Assembly (NCBI GenBank): GCA_025024175.1
Contig: QCXZ01000041.1
Location: 23,989,786 to 24,053,785 of the forward strand
Reading direction: 5' to 3'
Length of the DNA stretch: 64,000 nt
Source: Rhyzopertha dominica
Lineage: Eukaryota > Arthropoda > Insecta > Coleoptera > Bostrichidae
The notes beneath the pieces are model-generated. The model ran no database searches and was not told where the DNA came from. It saw nothing but the letters and a program-made list of their open reading frames with translations. This document shows, one piece after another, positions 41,499 through 55,239 of the stretch (position 1 is its first letter; the number at the start of each line of letters is the position of its first letter). The position numbers and the translations under genes were made by a program.

Positions 41499-41606
41499 TC
41501 ATTTGTCAATGAAGGTAAGCTTCAGGGGACCGTTGGGCGTGTACATCGGATGAATATGGTAATCCAATGGATTGTAATTGTACTGTACTTTATAAGATTG
41601 GAATAT
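41499..41606 (-). CDS. Last exon of a second CYP12-like P450
   Basis: Read on the minus strand after a CTGAAAAA-complement acceptor (TTTTTCAG at 41614-41607). The exon encodes 35 residues and a TGA stop at 41501-41499. It contains YNPLDYHIHPMYTPNGPLKL, the CYP12-type C-terminus, homologous to exon 9 of the neighbouring gene. It is preceded on the gene by the heme exon at 44861-44640 through a ~3 kb intron. AATAAA on the minus strand lies at 41289-41284. The two P450 genes end 316 bases apart, tail to tail, which suggests an inverted duplication. Confidence 0.75.
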   Translation of the reverse strand: MFQSYKVQYNYNPLDYHIHPMYTPNGPLKLTFIDK

Positions 41607-42825
41607 CTGAAAAACAAATACAAATACAATTGACACAGAATTTTTGATGCCTTTGTCATCAACACAATGACAGTATCTATCTAAATCCGTAAAACATCCC
41701 TCTAAACCTCTTCAATTATTTTCTAAGATAAAAAATGTGTTCTATGATTGGTGGAAGGGAGGAGATCATGCCTCCCGTGCGCATGCCTATTGTATGGTAC
41801 CCAAAGCTAACAGAACTTACAAAATTGCTTAGTCATTTAAGTTTTATCGCTCTCTAGATTTGGTATTTGACAAATGCCCAGAATTAATTTGTACAAGTAT
41901 TAACAATTGTTTAGGTGTGTATATTGATATATATGACAACTTGTCCTAATTTTTAGCTCCACATTCTAAACAATTTCAAACATGACATTTTCCGGTTGTA
42001 CCTAAAATGCACACTAATTTTGCTATTTTAAATACAAATATATAACAAATATAAACCATTTCTTAATAAAGTAGAAAATTGAACCAGATTTCCTAAAGAG
42101 CATAATTCTGTATTATTTTTACGCTTAGAAAATTTAAACAAATTATTCATTTATTCTGTAATTTGCAGAATAGATACTGAAAGTCTGCATTTTGGGTATG
42201 ATTGTCTTGTGCACTGACTCGCGTATTATTCGTACTCTTTTGAATTCTGTTATTTCCATAAATAACAGACTGGCGGACTACGCGATTTCCTGCGACAATG
42301 CTTGCACTTGCATTATTTGGTATAAATCTGGCAAAATTCAATGGTCATTATTAAGTTTATTTCACAGACAAAAAGTTAGCACTGCAAAAAATTGTAGAAG
42401 CATAAAATTAATAATTAAAAATTGCATTTGACCCTTTAAATTTCAGGTGACATCAAAACGATGTCCGCGTCACTATAGTTGAGTCAGTTATGCGCATACT
42501 CGACGCCCGCAAAACCTAAACAAACGTATAAACGCTGGAACAACCAGTGACAAGTGGTAATGACCTCTAAGAGCAGAGGGGCGCGCGCCGTTCCTTTTAA
42601 CTTGTTTATTTGGACTATTCTGACGTCGTACTCATTCAGTGATCGTTTTGGCGCGCCGATGATGGGTTCAAATTTCAACACAGAATAAATAGCATATTAA
42701 CAAAGGCAATTCAAAAATACTTTTCAAACGTAATTATATGACCATAATGATTAAATTAAGCACATAATTTTTTTTTGTGCAAGTAGCCCATTTATGTAGG
42801 TACTAATAACAAAATTGTAGACTGG

Positions 42826-43140
42826 TTGTAATATACAGTAAACTAAATATACACCTGACCACAAATAAATATACTAAAAGCCAGATACGTGTTTCGACCA
42901 CTAAGCTGTCATCCTCAGTGGCAACCTAAGTTAAAAAATTTAAAACACTTCTTAGCAAAAATTTCTCTAGTAGTTTGGCGAGGACAATATCCTCTGGTAA
43001 ATCCAACCGATTTTACTAAGAAGTGTTTTACATTTTTTAACTTAGATTGCCACTGAGGATGACAGTTTAGTTGTCGTGATACGTATCTGGTTTTTAGTAC
43101 CCTTAGTTGTGGTAAGGTGTATATTTAGTTTATTATAATT
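42826..43140. repeat. Inverted-repeat (MITE-like) element in a P450 intron
   Basis: Arms such as GCCAGATACGTG and CACTTCTTAG on the left are mirrored by CGTATCTGG and CTAAGAAGTG on the right, and GCTGTCATCCTCAGTGGCAA is mirrored by TTGCCACTGAGGATGACAG with few changes. Tips read GTAAACTAAATATACACCT and AGGTGTATATTTAGTTTA-like. The spacer is ~60 bases. Confidence 0.7.
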
Positions 43141-43875
43141 TATGCACTAGCTTAACTAAGAAATATTGACTATAACTCCCCGCTAGGGGGAGTATCATAG
43201 GTGGTTCACAGCAAGAGTCATTTACATTGTTTACATTTATGCACCTTTTGCGGTAGCTACGCAAACAAGATTGGGTATAACTCCAGAAGGTAATCCTTGC
43301 TGTAGACCCCAATAATACTTACTTAACCTCTGGGTTAGTTGCGTGAAGCTACTATACAGTATTCACTGAGAAACTGCATAGGTCAATGTGCTGTAAGCAA
43401 GGTGTAAGACCCTGCGACCAGAAAAAAACAAAGAATTAACACTGTCAACTCATTAGGTATCCATATCCACCTTTTACTATATTTCACTAAATTACCCCAA
43501 TGTTATTGGTAAGTTGTGGACGGGCTACGTTTTTGAATACACTCACTCGACGTTCTAACGAAAGCCTGACATGACTAAAGTTCGTGCAACTCTCCGTTAT
43601 ATCTTTGAATATAAAATGTTACATTCTATGCAAGTGGGAATTCCATCTGGTCGATCTACTCTCTACCCCTGCCTGAAGAGCCCCAACAGCGCGAAACTAG
43701 TCGTGGGTGAGAGTAGACTGACCAGGGCAGATGAATTTTATTTTGTTACATTCTATATTCAAAGGTTATATGATCAAACGTGAGAAAAAACATCAGGCAC
43801 TCTGAATACATGCTAATAAATAAGTATTTCACTTGAATGCAGAATTTGCCGAATAATTGTTGATTTCACTTCTAT

Positions 43876-43970
43876 TATGGATATGCGGCAAGGAATGGGC
43901 AGTGAAAAGCGAAGCTTTTTTAGCTAAAGCCTATATATCGAGCACAATAGTTGGCTCTTCATCAGGGGTA
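43876..43970 (+). repeat. Dispersed repeat, copy 1
   Basis: AAGCGAAGCTTTTTTAGCTA followed by AAGCCTATATAT resembles the reverse complement of 60655-60750, and both adjoin a GATGAAGAG-type phrase. It is probably a short non-autonomous element. Confidence 0.4.
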
Positions 43971-44514
43971 GCCAACCGCTAAATTTAGAAAAAAATTCTG
44001 AAAACACATGGTAAAAATCACATCCAAAAGTGGAATCAATAAATAAGTATACGCAAAATAGCGCCTCCGATTCCCCCCAAGTGTGCCATAAGTAAGCTGT
44101 AATCTCTCAAATTGATGGTTAGCATTTAGTACACCACTACAGTGACTATAAAATGTAATATGCGAGCCAGGAAAGAAGGTAGACGTGGTTGGGAGTGGGG
44201 ACAGCAATTATTGTCCCCAGACAGTTATAATAGATCATTGGTGCCCGCCATTATTCATCGTCACAATTTCAGGCTAGCGCGGCGAATAAATTTATTAACT
44301 CAGCACACCCACGCTGTGCTCTCATCCGTTCAAATTATGGACGATGTCACATACCCAAGGTCCGACTACTTTCCTGGCGCGCACTACACCTGCATATTTC
44401 ACCCTGAAAGCAAGCCGCGACCGCGCGGTTTACTAACAGATAGCAACGCCATCTAAATCTTCACCTACGATTTTCCTTATCTTTCGTTTATAGCCAAACT
44501 ACTTTCGTCTACTT

Positions 44515-44632
44515 CTATGCCATGCTGTCTGCACTAGACCTAAACTGCACTAACGAGCTTAACAAAAGCGAATTGGATCCACATGCAGTTAATTGTGGTG
44601 CAGACAGCGTAGTATACCCATTTTATTAAGTT
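44515..44632. repeat. MITE-like repeat, copy at the P450 splice donor
   Basis: CACTAGACCTAAACTGCACT and a diverged GTGCAGACAGCGTAGTATACC match a better-preserved copy at 46997-47118. It ends only ~7 bases from the splice donor of the P450 exon at 44640. Confidence 0.6.
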
Positions 44633-44639
44633 ACTATAC

Positions 44640-44861
44640 CTTTGCAATGATGGCCTGGATTTCCAAATCGGCAAACCGTCTGCCGAGGCACATTCTTCTG
44701 CCGTATCCGAAAGGCAGCGATGCAAATGGATGATGATTTTTGCATATATCAGCGCCAGTTGATGTAAAGCTTTTCAACCACCTTTCTGGTATAAAACGGT
44801 CACTTTCTGGGAAGTAACGATCCAAATTGCTAACGACATAATGTTGAAATACTATTTGTAC
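44640..44861 (-). CDS. Heme-binding exon of the second CYP12-like P450
   Basis: A 222-base exon in phase 0 at both ends, with acceptor CTCTGACAG before 44861 and donor GTATAG after 44640. It encodes VVSNLDRYFPESDRFIPERW (the PERW motif) and the heme loop FGYGRRMCLGRRF with its Cys ligand, then LEIQAIIAK. Compared with exon 8 of the neighbouring gene it begins later, so this gene has an extra intron just before the VQIVF strand. The short exon that should precede it (meander region between ExxR and PKG) was not found. Confidence 0.78.
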
Positions 44862-45135
44862 CTGTCAGAGGATTACAAGAATTAAAACGAATACAGCGTT
44901 CTTTACAGGATGTCGTTTTTCACCAATCTTACCCCTTTTTTACCACAACCTTAACGCGTTCTTATTACTGTTAGTTTTAAACAGGGAGGAGGTACGTCAT
45001 AGTTTGGACATACATGGCTGATGGCTGATGTGGGATAATTAACTTTTTTTTAAATTACGATTAATCATAGGCAATACTTGAATACACTACGACATAATTT
45101 AGTTACATCAATCAGATAATTACAATTTAAATTAA

Positions 45136-46385
45136 CATACAGGATGTCCCGAAACTAACGTGCATCACTTTAACCACGAATAAATAAGATTTTTTCATAT
45201 TAAAATAGCCCCGTAAATGATTGGTTTCCTAGATACGGGGTGTAAATCGATCATAAAGCCAACAACTTTTTTTTTGTTTTTTTTTAAAACTATTTTGATA
45301 ATTTTGATTGTACTTGAAATGTAATGATGTTTGTAGGGTTCTTCAATTTAAAGAATGTAGCTTAGACATCACTATCAGTTAACCTAAAACATTTTTTTTT
45401 TGTTTTTGCCATAACTTTTTATACAGACTGATTTTCGATAAACTGACCTGTCTTAAAAAACCATTCAAAATAAACCAAAATGGAACTGTTTTCTCATATA
45501 GACACTCTTCGTCAAAAAATGAGAACAAACATGAAAGAAGCACAAATAATGTAATCATCAAGTAGGCATAGTAATAAGCCGTCAGGAAACAAAAGCTTGT
45601 TCATTTTGTTATCTGTCACTTAGAAAACGAGTCTCTTTGGCGATTTGTTTATTCTTTGAAGTCTTTCTGTATCGTGATATTGTAATAGTGACTATTACAT
45701 ACTTTGGAAACTTTATCTTTAACTTTGAAAATCATGAATGATTTTATGAACAGCGAGCTAGCTGACGACGTACTTTATATATAGATTGTGTAATGGAATA
45801 ACGTTAACTGCTCAAAAGAAATATCAACGCAGATATCCAAACAGAATGCAGACAGGAAGACGAATATTTTCTACAGTACATAGGAACTTAATGAAGAGAG
45901 GATTCTTCTATATGACTGTGTGGTCAAGGAAGACCACAGACAAACTTTAATTTGGAAAATGCTTTAAATAATTTTGAAAACGATCCTAGAGGAGTCTGAA
46001 AAGAGTAAAAAAACAAACATTTATTTCTCGAAAATTATTTAGAGTTAATGCGGCTAAGAAATAATCGAATAATAGTAATAATAAAAAGATAATATTTATT
46101 TATAAACTGTAAATTATTTAAACAAACCAAAAAGAAAACAACATTTAAACAAGCTTTTATAGTAAGTTTTCAATGTGGCCACCATTTTTCTGAATAAATA
46201 TTCGAGCTCTGCACCTTATGCTTTGCGCAGTTCTATTAATTTCATTTTGTTTTTTTCTTATGAAATTCACCGCTACAGTTATTCGCTCGGCTAACACTTC
46301 TTCGCGAGAGTCTACTTCAGTATAGTTTACGTGCCCCACAGATAATCGAAAGGGTTTAGATAAAGTGAACGAGGTGGGCAAAATA
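45136..46385. pseudogene. Decayed IS630/mariner-related transposon
   Basis: ACAGGATGTCCCGAAAC at 45141 is a common terminus of this group. The plus strand near 45830-45890 reads a helix-turn-helix-like YPNRMQTGRRIF stretch (family phrase xFPxRxxP/TxRxF). The minus frame at 46381-46157 reads a transposase tail with FIRKKQNEINRTAQSI and NGGHIENLL. The opposite orientation of the two parts suggests an internal inversion or two fragments. Confidence 0.45.
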
Positions 46386-46744
46386 TTGGTCTACACCTCC
46401 CTATCCACCTGCCTGTATCTAGAAAACCAAGAAAGCCAAGGACTATGTTTATATGAAAAATCTTAGTTTTAGTCTAAGAATCCGTGATTAAATTGCAGCA
46501 CGCTAATTTCGGGATACCATGTATTAAATACAGTTTAATTCATATCTTTTATAGCCAACTTTAGAATTAATTAGTAACGGCAATCAGAATATTTCATTTT
46601 ACCAACACTAAAAACTGCAAGCTGCATGAACAGGAGACTCACCAGAAATAACGGAAAATTTGATACTATACCTACCTATAGATGCCTAAAGGCAGTACTT
46701 AGTGTAAATGACTAAATAAATTGTTTGCTTTCCTTAATATTAAG

Positions 46745-47118
46745 TAGGTAAGAATTTAAGATGGCAATGCCATCTGTCAGCATTACACTGACATGATGAC
46801 AAAGCCACCTAGCTGCCTTAATGGGTACTACTTCCTAATTCCTAATTGGCATGCAACTGCATACTTCAATTTGACAGCAGGCCCCCACGGCACTTTTTGC
46901 TGACGGCAAGAACCAACATACATAAAAATGCATGTCTATGCTGTGCTGTCTACACCTCAACCAACTGCAGATAGTACTATATAAGCAAAACCAGTTCTAT
47001 GCCGTGTTGTCTACACTAGACCTAAACTGCACTGATGAGCTGTAATGACAGCGAAATAGTACTATCTGCAGTTGGTTGAGGTGTAGACAGCACAGCATAG
47101 ACATGCATTTTTATTAAG
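46745..47118. repeat. Cluster of MITE-like repeat arms
   Basis: 46745-46877 is the reverse complement of 52770-52930 (GACAAAGCCACCTAGCTGCC). 46926-46980 and 47045-47112 are inverted copies of one arm (TGCTGTGCTGTCTACACCTC). The same family occurs at 44515 and 52705. Confidence 0.7.
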
Positions 47119-47559
47119 TAGGTAATTAAATATTACGCTCTGCAATTATATATTCGTATGTGTGAGTTGTCGGAATATATATTAGTTGTACATTTGATTA
47201 GCTTCTTTGAAATGGTGATATTTGTAAGTAGTTATTTTGTTGCATTGTGTATTATTGTTATAGTACTGTTGTAGAACAGACACAAGTCATCAAGTCGCTT
47301 ATGATNTGTTGACGGACGAAAACAGCACATGTAAGAGGTGTGATGTATTGCTTAACGTTAGATAGACTGTGATAGACTCCAAAAAGAGACTATCGAGGTA
47401 AGATAGGATATCTCCAAACAGCAACTGCCAGCCGTACTAGTACCGCTGAAAAAACTCTTGAGCTGTTTACTTAGAACCTCACGGGGTGTGACCATCACGG
47501 CTCAGAATTACGCAGACCAAATCCTAGAACCAAATTATCGGGCAGAGAAGACTGGATAC

Positions 47560-48930
47560 TGTCGAACGAAATGTTCAAGCTTGACTGGCATCTTTAGCTC
47601 TGTCTAAACCATACAAGTCTCCTGTAACTGATGGAATCTACCCTGGGGCTGGGGGAATTGGCGGCCCCCTTTGCAGATTATAGGGAGCAAGTACAGCTAC
47701 AGGCTATACACTGTTTCGCTAGAAAAGAACGAATCTCACCTTTATACCCAAACCAGGCTCAGGCTAAAGCTTTCAAGCCAATCAGCTTAACATCATTTCT
47801 CTTAAAGCCTTTGGAGAAATTATAGATAGGCATATCATAGACGATGCTTAGAAGTAGAATGCTCAGGACTTCTCTAGGGCATACAACAAGAGAAATTGTA
47901 GTCAGCAAAGGTCTGCGGGGTTGTCTGTTGCCATTTTACTGTGGATACACCCGTTAGAAAAGGAACCCCGTACCGAAATATCCGAGAGGTTAAATAACTA
48001 CAACTGAACATGCAGTCAGGTAGAAGCGGCGTAATGTTTGACTTTCACCAATCCTTCAGAGTACCTATCGCTGAAGGGGTAGAAACAAGTCATAATAACA
48101 TACTAGTGAGACCGAAAGACATGGTACACCGATGGCTCAAAAACAAAAAACAAAGGTCTTGTAACCGTTTTCCAAGCTGAAGTCGTGGCAATCACAGCCT
48201 GTGTTTGTGCAATGATGCGAAGGACCCATAATAATCGGATTCATGACCAAAAGACAAGCGCCACTGAGAGCCTTGGGAAGCACGATTGCACGCTCCAAGG
48301 TGATAAACAAATGACNAGATGTACCTACTTCGTGTTTTGGGAGCACACAACAATGTTATTCTGGAGTGGGTTCGTGGACACCAAGGGATCAAGGGCAATG
48401 AAAATGCAGACCTACTAGTAAAAAGGGGAGCTAAAGAACCCTTAGAAGGGTCTGATCTTACCTGCGGAATGGCATATCGTTCTGCACGGTGGAAAGTCAG
48501 AGAAGAACTAAGAAAAGAACATCAACTTTACTAGATGGAAGTCCCCGAACTACAACAATAACTTATGTAAATGGGGAGTTCGTCTAAAGTAAAAGTTACA
48601 TAACAGCTGCAATTAAGCAGGCCTCATCTAAGAACGGTAATTGGACTGCTTATGGGACATTGCTGCTTAAAGAAACACTTACCTAGCAAGTGATGTTACA
48701 TTATGTCGGCAATGAATGGAGGAGGAAGGAACTCCTTACCATATTCTACGTGAAAAGGCAAACCTTTTTTTGGGGTGCCTGTTACGGAATCTGAGGAGGA
48801 TTGATGGAGTAACAAACTTCCTAGAAAGTACTGGCGGCACAATCGGCTGGAAGTTTCAGTGCAAATAGGCTGTCAACTCTATACCCTGTACTAGCACTGG
48901 ATATAGGGTCGGATATGGATGGCCTTAAAC
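47560..48930 (+). pseudogene. Decayed LINE with RNase H domain (R1/I/Jockey-like)
   Basis: In order, and broken by stops: FKPISLTSFLLKPLEKL (RT domain phrase), a WYTDGSK-like RNase H start near 48125, and ILEWVRGHQGIKGNENAD, the RNase H second half (48355-48415). After these comes a C-x-x-x-EEEGTPYHIL zinc-type phrase near 48710-48750. This order fits LINE clades that carry RNase H after RT. Heavily mutated; two ambiguous bases lie nearby. Confidence 0.65.
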
Positions 48931-49599
48931 TGTATGCATCTTTAAAAAAAAGGAACTTACATCCTTCCTTAAAAGACTCCGAATTTTCTTCCACTGTAGG
49001 AATGGAATTGGGAATAGAAAAGTGTGGTTTATCATTTGATTAGACGCAAATCAAAAGATGGGGCGCAGTATGTTCAACTTGTAGACGGGAGCATAATACA
49101 CATCTAACTTTTGAGGAATGGTATAAGTTCTGCACAGTGGCATGCATAATGTTCAGACCGCCAAAAACTCCCCGACGGATGTGGATATCATATCTGTCTG
49201 CAAAGAACAAGGTGATAGCGACCGTCTTGATACTGTCGTTCTTATATGGAATCTCATTGAGCTTCAGAATATAACTAGCCCCAGGAACACGAAAAATGTT
49301 GAATATACACCGTAGTATCACCCTAAATCCTCTATCGCGGCATCAAGCGGGAAAAAGATTGATAAACGTCGAGTGTTGCAACTATAGAATTATCCTGGAA
49401 ATGTCACAGGTCTTGGGTAGGACAGAGTGATTAATGCAGCTCATTAGCGTTCACAAGACTGCAGGATCTGGCGCATTTCTTTACAGTGCGACTCAAAGAG
49501 CGACAGGTATTCTCGGGCTTCATCACATGTCTCCGCCAAGGAGATATCAGGATGGATAGAAGCCATAAAAGAAAGGCTGAAGTACATATTTTTATGGAG

Positions 49600-49935
49600 G
49601 AAAACGGGAGTTGGCTTGCACATATTTTTCAAACATATTTGGTGCAATCAACCCTCCAGACTGTCTGAAAATGTTGGGAATTAAGTCGCGGACAGAAGGA
49701 TTTTTGGAGACATATCAGGAATAAGGACTGGTAAACGCACTGATCTCCAGGATAATATCAATACTTCCTGTAGAGTCTGTAAACCCCATCCTGAAACAAC
49801 CACACTTTGTGATATTGCCTAGTCGTTATACATCAACGGACATAATCTTATATTTCCATCTCAGGTCTTCTACAAACTAGATGAACCACTTGTGCTGGCG
49901 TATGTTCCTCAAGAGATTGATAATAATAATAATAT
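49600..49935 (+). pseudogene. 3' end of another LINE with ATA tail
   Basis: A CRVCKPHPETTTLCDIA-like zinc-cluster phrase (49768-49820) and an LVLAYV-x-x-EID ending precede an (AAT)n tail at 49918-49935, as at the 3' ends of R1/I-type LINEs. Upstream 48930-49600 is probably part of the same decay zone but carries no motif I can name. Confidence 0.4.
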
Positions 49936-52704
49936 TTTCAGAGATCAACACTATTTTTACTTAATAGGATTATTATAATATTACAGTTAATACTAACTAT
50001 TTTAACAGTATACGAGAGTCCAACGTAAACCTTCTGTATTATCGTCTGCTTTCCTGTCAGAGAAAAAAAATATTGTCAGCCTCTCAGCAATGTTGCCAAA
50101 TTAGTCTTGGCGACTTCGATTTTTTTATTTTAATACGAAGTATTGCTGAAAAAATAGTATTCGAACGGGCGCTTACATGTACTAATATTTCTGTAAAACG
50201 ACATAGAAAAATGACAAAGTTAAAATCGATTTGTTGACTTAAATAAACACCTATTAATTTAAGAAAGTTACAGGCAACTTGCAGGATTTAAAAGAACTCT
50301 TAATAGTGATTGTATCTATACAGATTATTTCTAGATCAACAAAGCTTACTGGTTCTGAACATTACTTCATTAATAGCAGTAATAGAATACCGCCGATGAC
50401 AGAAAACCTTATCAAAATACCGACAATAGCTGTGCTGATTAACATTTGCCTCCCTACGGAGCCTTCGAGAGTCTAACGAGCCTGGACCGGTATCCCACTA
50501 CTGGCATGACGTCATACTAGGAACCGAACGATATGCACGGAGTCTTGCTGTATGTATAGGACACTCGTCTTCGTCTTTTAAGTCCATTACTATTTCTGAC
50601 ATACTCATGCATTCGCAGGAGGCGCTTTCTTTTAAGAATACAACATAAAGTATGTATCAACATTAATAAAACTATAAGCCGACGAAGAAAAGATAAAAGT
50701 TTAGAGTCGCTAAATTTTTAATTTAAATTAGCCAAGTATTCGTGCTACTACGCGTAACGAGATCCCAGATACATTTCCTAACTTCATGCGGATGCTTGAT
50801 ATCGGCGTGAATGGGTAATTTGTAGTTCTACAAAGGAACTTACCGACAGCAAACCATTCTGAGTTTTGCGAACTTAGCGTTGGCAACGCATCCGTTATGT
50901 CACAATTAGTATTAGTTTTAGTTTAAACCAAGATACCTAGAACCCAAGTATCTTGATTTAAACACTAAAAACTTATATAATCACGATAAATTACATTTAT
51001 GGCATATTTACCTGAAATAGGGAATACTTATACGGGGGGGTTGGTTCACTTCAAGGTCCGGACCAAATTTGCATTTTAATTTATTTTTGAAATATAACCA
51101 CTAACTACGTGGGTTATTGATTATACAATTATAAGCAAAAAAACTACTAAGATATAATGCACTAAAATGGATGGTCCAGTTACTGAGCTCATCTATTTGA
51201 TGGCTTTATTTGAAAAATTTTAGAGAAAAATGTACAGAATAAAAGTTACGGAAGCCAAGAAACATTCGATAAAGCTATATATATTTCGTTGAAAATTAGT
51301 GTACCAAGCTTAATATATCTTAATAATAACATATGTATGTACGTAATTTTACAATGTTCGTAAAATTTTTATAGTCAGTATCACCTGTCAAAAAATATAA
51401 ATCAGAAATCTTCGTTTTTATTTAAAAAAAACGAAAGGGTTAAAGCTTTGCCAGTATCTCTCACTTCTTGACCGTCCCATCTTCCTTTACTCCTAATGAT
51501 ATTTACAATTGCACTACAATCACGAATAAAAGTCAAAATTAGTGTTCGTACCATTGTAATTGTACAGAGAGAGAATTTTTATCACTTTGTACGTATTACT
51601 TACTTTTATTTTTACTATTTTTCTAGTTATTGCTTATTCTTTAACGTCTATTTTGATTCGTTCATTCTTTCACTTTTTATACAGCAATGGTATATTCTTG
51701 GCTTTTTTGTCTGTTTTTTCGTATCCGTCGCGTTTTCCCGGGGTTTTGAGAAATAGCTCGGAGCGGCCCCAATTTCCCATTTATTTACTACTACACAACA
51801 ATATCGCCCACTAAACCCTCCTGTCGAAGGCTCCGCTCGCAGTCATCATTTTTAAATCACGTATGTTGGACTACTTTGCTTAAATTTTTAATTTTTTACT
51901 TAAAAAATCAACTAATTTTTTTGATTTTATTTATTATTGCAATCAACTTTTTATTCAAACAATTAACTTAAAAAACAATCGCTATAGTTAATATCGTCCG
52001 GAAGCAAGGAAACTGGTCCAACAAATGATATCTAGTTAAGCTGTGATTTTAATGAGTTCGTCGGCCAGCAGTTATTATTGTGCAAACGCAAACCACCTGT
52101 CAAACCACAGGCACTCAATGAATGAAAAGCGAAAGTGAGAGAAGGAAAACGATTGTTAAGATTTGCCTTTCATCTGCGTTCTTTGCTTAATTCAGTCACG
52201 CAACAATCGCATGTGCATGACGAGCTGTGGTGTATTATTACAGTACTGTGCACTTGGGTTAGGCAAAAAATTATATACTTACGCCTCTCGGTATTTTATA
52301 TCCGTGGATAACGCAATCTCTAGAAGTGCACCGTCCGTTGCCTATTACCACAGGGTACATTCTAAAAATAGAAGAAAGTCACTTTAGAGATGATGGTTTC
52401 CTGGATTCATTGTTTTCTCTTTGCAATTAGATTGGTCTCATGTCAGATTCATTTTATTCATGTACCAACCAGTTCATGAATAAGCAGAGTACTGAAAAAA
52501 CACTTACAGCAGAAGTGGTTACCACTATTAATCAAATAATATTGCAACGGCCGGCTTAACTAAGATCATAATGTTAAAGTGTATTCGTAGGTTTTTCCAT
52601 TCACTTCAAATTAAGCAAACTACTTACTGATTGCAACGACGTTTCGACTTGTTCTCTCGAATTTTTTAGGTTGTTCCATCTTCTTTAATTTTGATTTTAC
52701 ATGT

Positions 52705-52932
52705 TAATTAAAATGCATGTCTATGCTGTGCTGTCTACACCTCAACCAACTGCAGATAGTACTATTTCGCTGTCATTACAGCTCATCAAATTGAAGTATG
52801 CAGTAGCATGCCAATTTGTCAGGCTACAGGTCACTTCCTTTAGGAAGTAGTACCCGTTAAGGCAGCTAGGTGGCTTTGTCATCATGTCAGTGTAATGCTA
52901 ACAGATGGTATTGCCATCCTAAATTCTTACTT
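52705..52932. repeat. MITE-like repeat, most complete copy
   Basis: Runs from AAATGCATGTCTATGCTGTG to ATGGTATTGCCATCC and TAAATTCTTA. It matches 46745-47118 in pieces and inverted order. No coding content. Confidence 0.65.
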
Positions 52933-53209
52933 TTACATGTTAATTGTCGAATTTTGTGTTTCGAACATATATCTAGTGTTTGTACACGTGTTCGATACTA
53001 CAGATAGATAACATTCAACAATTAATACACAAAGATCAAGACAAAAAATGGTACTTGAAATGTAGACGACAAACAGACTGACCTGCCCCGACCTGAAGAA
53101 AGAGAACTCCCCGAAACGTTGCTGCAAATAGGCTCAAACAGCAATTGTTCAATTTCAAGTCAATAGAAACAAAAAAACTTGCCAAAATACTAGGTTCCAT
53201 AATAAGTGT

Positions 53210-54140
53210 ATTAGGGATAGACTAAACGTTATAGCGGAGAAACTAATTGGGGATTACCAAGGTTTCAGGGTAGGAAAATTAGTGACAGGCCAAATATACA
53301 CATACAGGCAAATTTAAGAAAAATTCTGGGAATGGGAATGCGGAACAACTTTATGTGGCCTTTATCGATTTCAAACAAGCATACGATGCAATTAAAAAGG
53401 AGCAGCTGTACAAAATAATGAATGAGCAGTAAGATTAATTAAATGACACCAGTAAAGATTAAAGGCAAATATCAGACAGCTACAAAGTAAAGAACGAATA
53501 AAGATAGAATGGCCCATTGTCAACGATACTTTTCAGCATTACACTTAGAACAATAATTATGAGGGATAACGGACTGCATCTGAAAGGTAATATCCATTTT
53601 ACGGGTCACATCAGATTCTCGCATACCAGATGATATTGTAATGATGGCAAAACAAGAACATGAATTAACAGAAGATATAAGTAAACTAAGATAGCGGGTG
53701 GAAAGGTTTGATATGAAAATAAATTAAGAAAAAGTAAGGTACATATGATAATGGCTAACACACAGGCGTGAATGAAGAGCACTCTAGAAATCAGAGATAG
53801 AGGTATAAGAGGTTACAGGTTTAAAAGGGTAGGTGTCGTCAAATATGAAGAAAAGCAAAGAAAATGAAGTCTACAAGTTACAATCGAAACCATCTATTCA
53901 AGATGGCTAGTAGAATCCAATGGTTTCGACATGTGTAGAGAATGCCGGAAGAAAGGATGTGTAAAAAGATCATGGAAGGGAAAGTGGGAGGTAAGGGAAG
54001 GAAGATCAAACAATAGATGGTCAGACCAGGTAGGAATCTACAAACACTTGGAGTCGATGACAAAGAGGGTAGAGCACGGAGGTATATAAAGAGCTGGTGT
54101 CGAAAGCCAAAAGGCCTGCAAATGGTAAAACAGGCATTTT
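53210..54140 (+). pseudogene. Decayed LINE reverse transcriptase fragment
   Basis: Plus-strand phrases in several frames: FIDFKQAYDAIKKEQLYKIM (RT motif with the first catalytic Asp region), MRDNGLHLKG, and a terminal region with MPEERMCKKIMEGK and GRKIKQ followed by WSDQ-like and LGVDD. This is the common tail of RTE/Jockey-like elements (RMPExRxPKK...GRPxxRW). Many stops. Confidence 0.5.
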
Positions 54141-55239
54141 GTGATATAACATTCGAAATTGTCAACAACCCTCTACGCCTGGCAGCTTTCACATATCTTT
54201 TTAATATGGAACCCTTTTCCAAGAACCCTTTCGAGTACACAATTTTTGAAAAAAATATATAGCCAATAGCTGTTTGTGATATTACATCAAGTTTGAAGTC
54301 ATACAATTTCCGAACGACACCCATTAACTTGCTCTGGAGTCAACTGATGACAATATTATACAATCATTTTTTGACGTAATTCCTCCAAGGATGCTGCTTA
54401 CGTTTCAAAAACCTTCAAGTTCAAGTGTCCCCAATGGATAAAATCTAGGGGTATAAGATATGAAGACCTTACTGTGCATCAATTGCCTGAAAGGTGAAGT
54501 ATAATGCAAAAATGCTGTATTTTAGAAAGTATGCGTGCGATAGGTAAACAAATGGCTAGGTTAGTTACAGTTGTTGGTCATACGTTTTTCGGTTGAAGAA
54601 CTAAATTGTGTCCAGGCGGATGTGCCCTGCTGTTAAGGGACACATCATTATTGTTCAAGTGCGTTACGAAAGTTAAAGGAATGACAGTGGAGCTAAAATT
54701 TATGTGTGTATGGCGTGATTTTATAATCTTGAACGGTATTGGAGGGGTGACTGAAAAACGTTATTGGAAGTTTGAATTTAATTGGTTGGATGAGATGGAG
54801 TAGGTGGTTGATTAAGTAAGATTAGATTTTAGAGGACGGAAAACGTTGTTAGAGTCAAGAGAAAAAAATTGTTTTGTAATTATTGTGGATCTTTGTACAT
54901 AACTTTGTAATATACAATTAGTTACGCCCATGTGTTTGATTATTATTGGAATCATCCCGACAATTGTTAGATTATAATAATAACGATCTTCTGACCGGAT
55001 TATTTATTACAAGTTGTAGTCGAAGTTAGTGAATATAAGTGTGCATTGTGTTTCGTTTAAATTGTTGCTGCCGGATAATGTCTGATAAGACATTCACCTG
55101 CAGTGTTGGGGTTTTCTGGCAATGGGGTTGTCGCAGAGAACGGGTTGTGCGACATGGGTTGCGTGATTGTGGCATGGGTCACCCAGGTGCGAATTGGGTT
55201 CGCGTGATAAAACACCGCACGATGATCGAAGATCGACAA

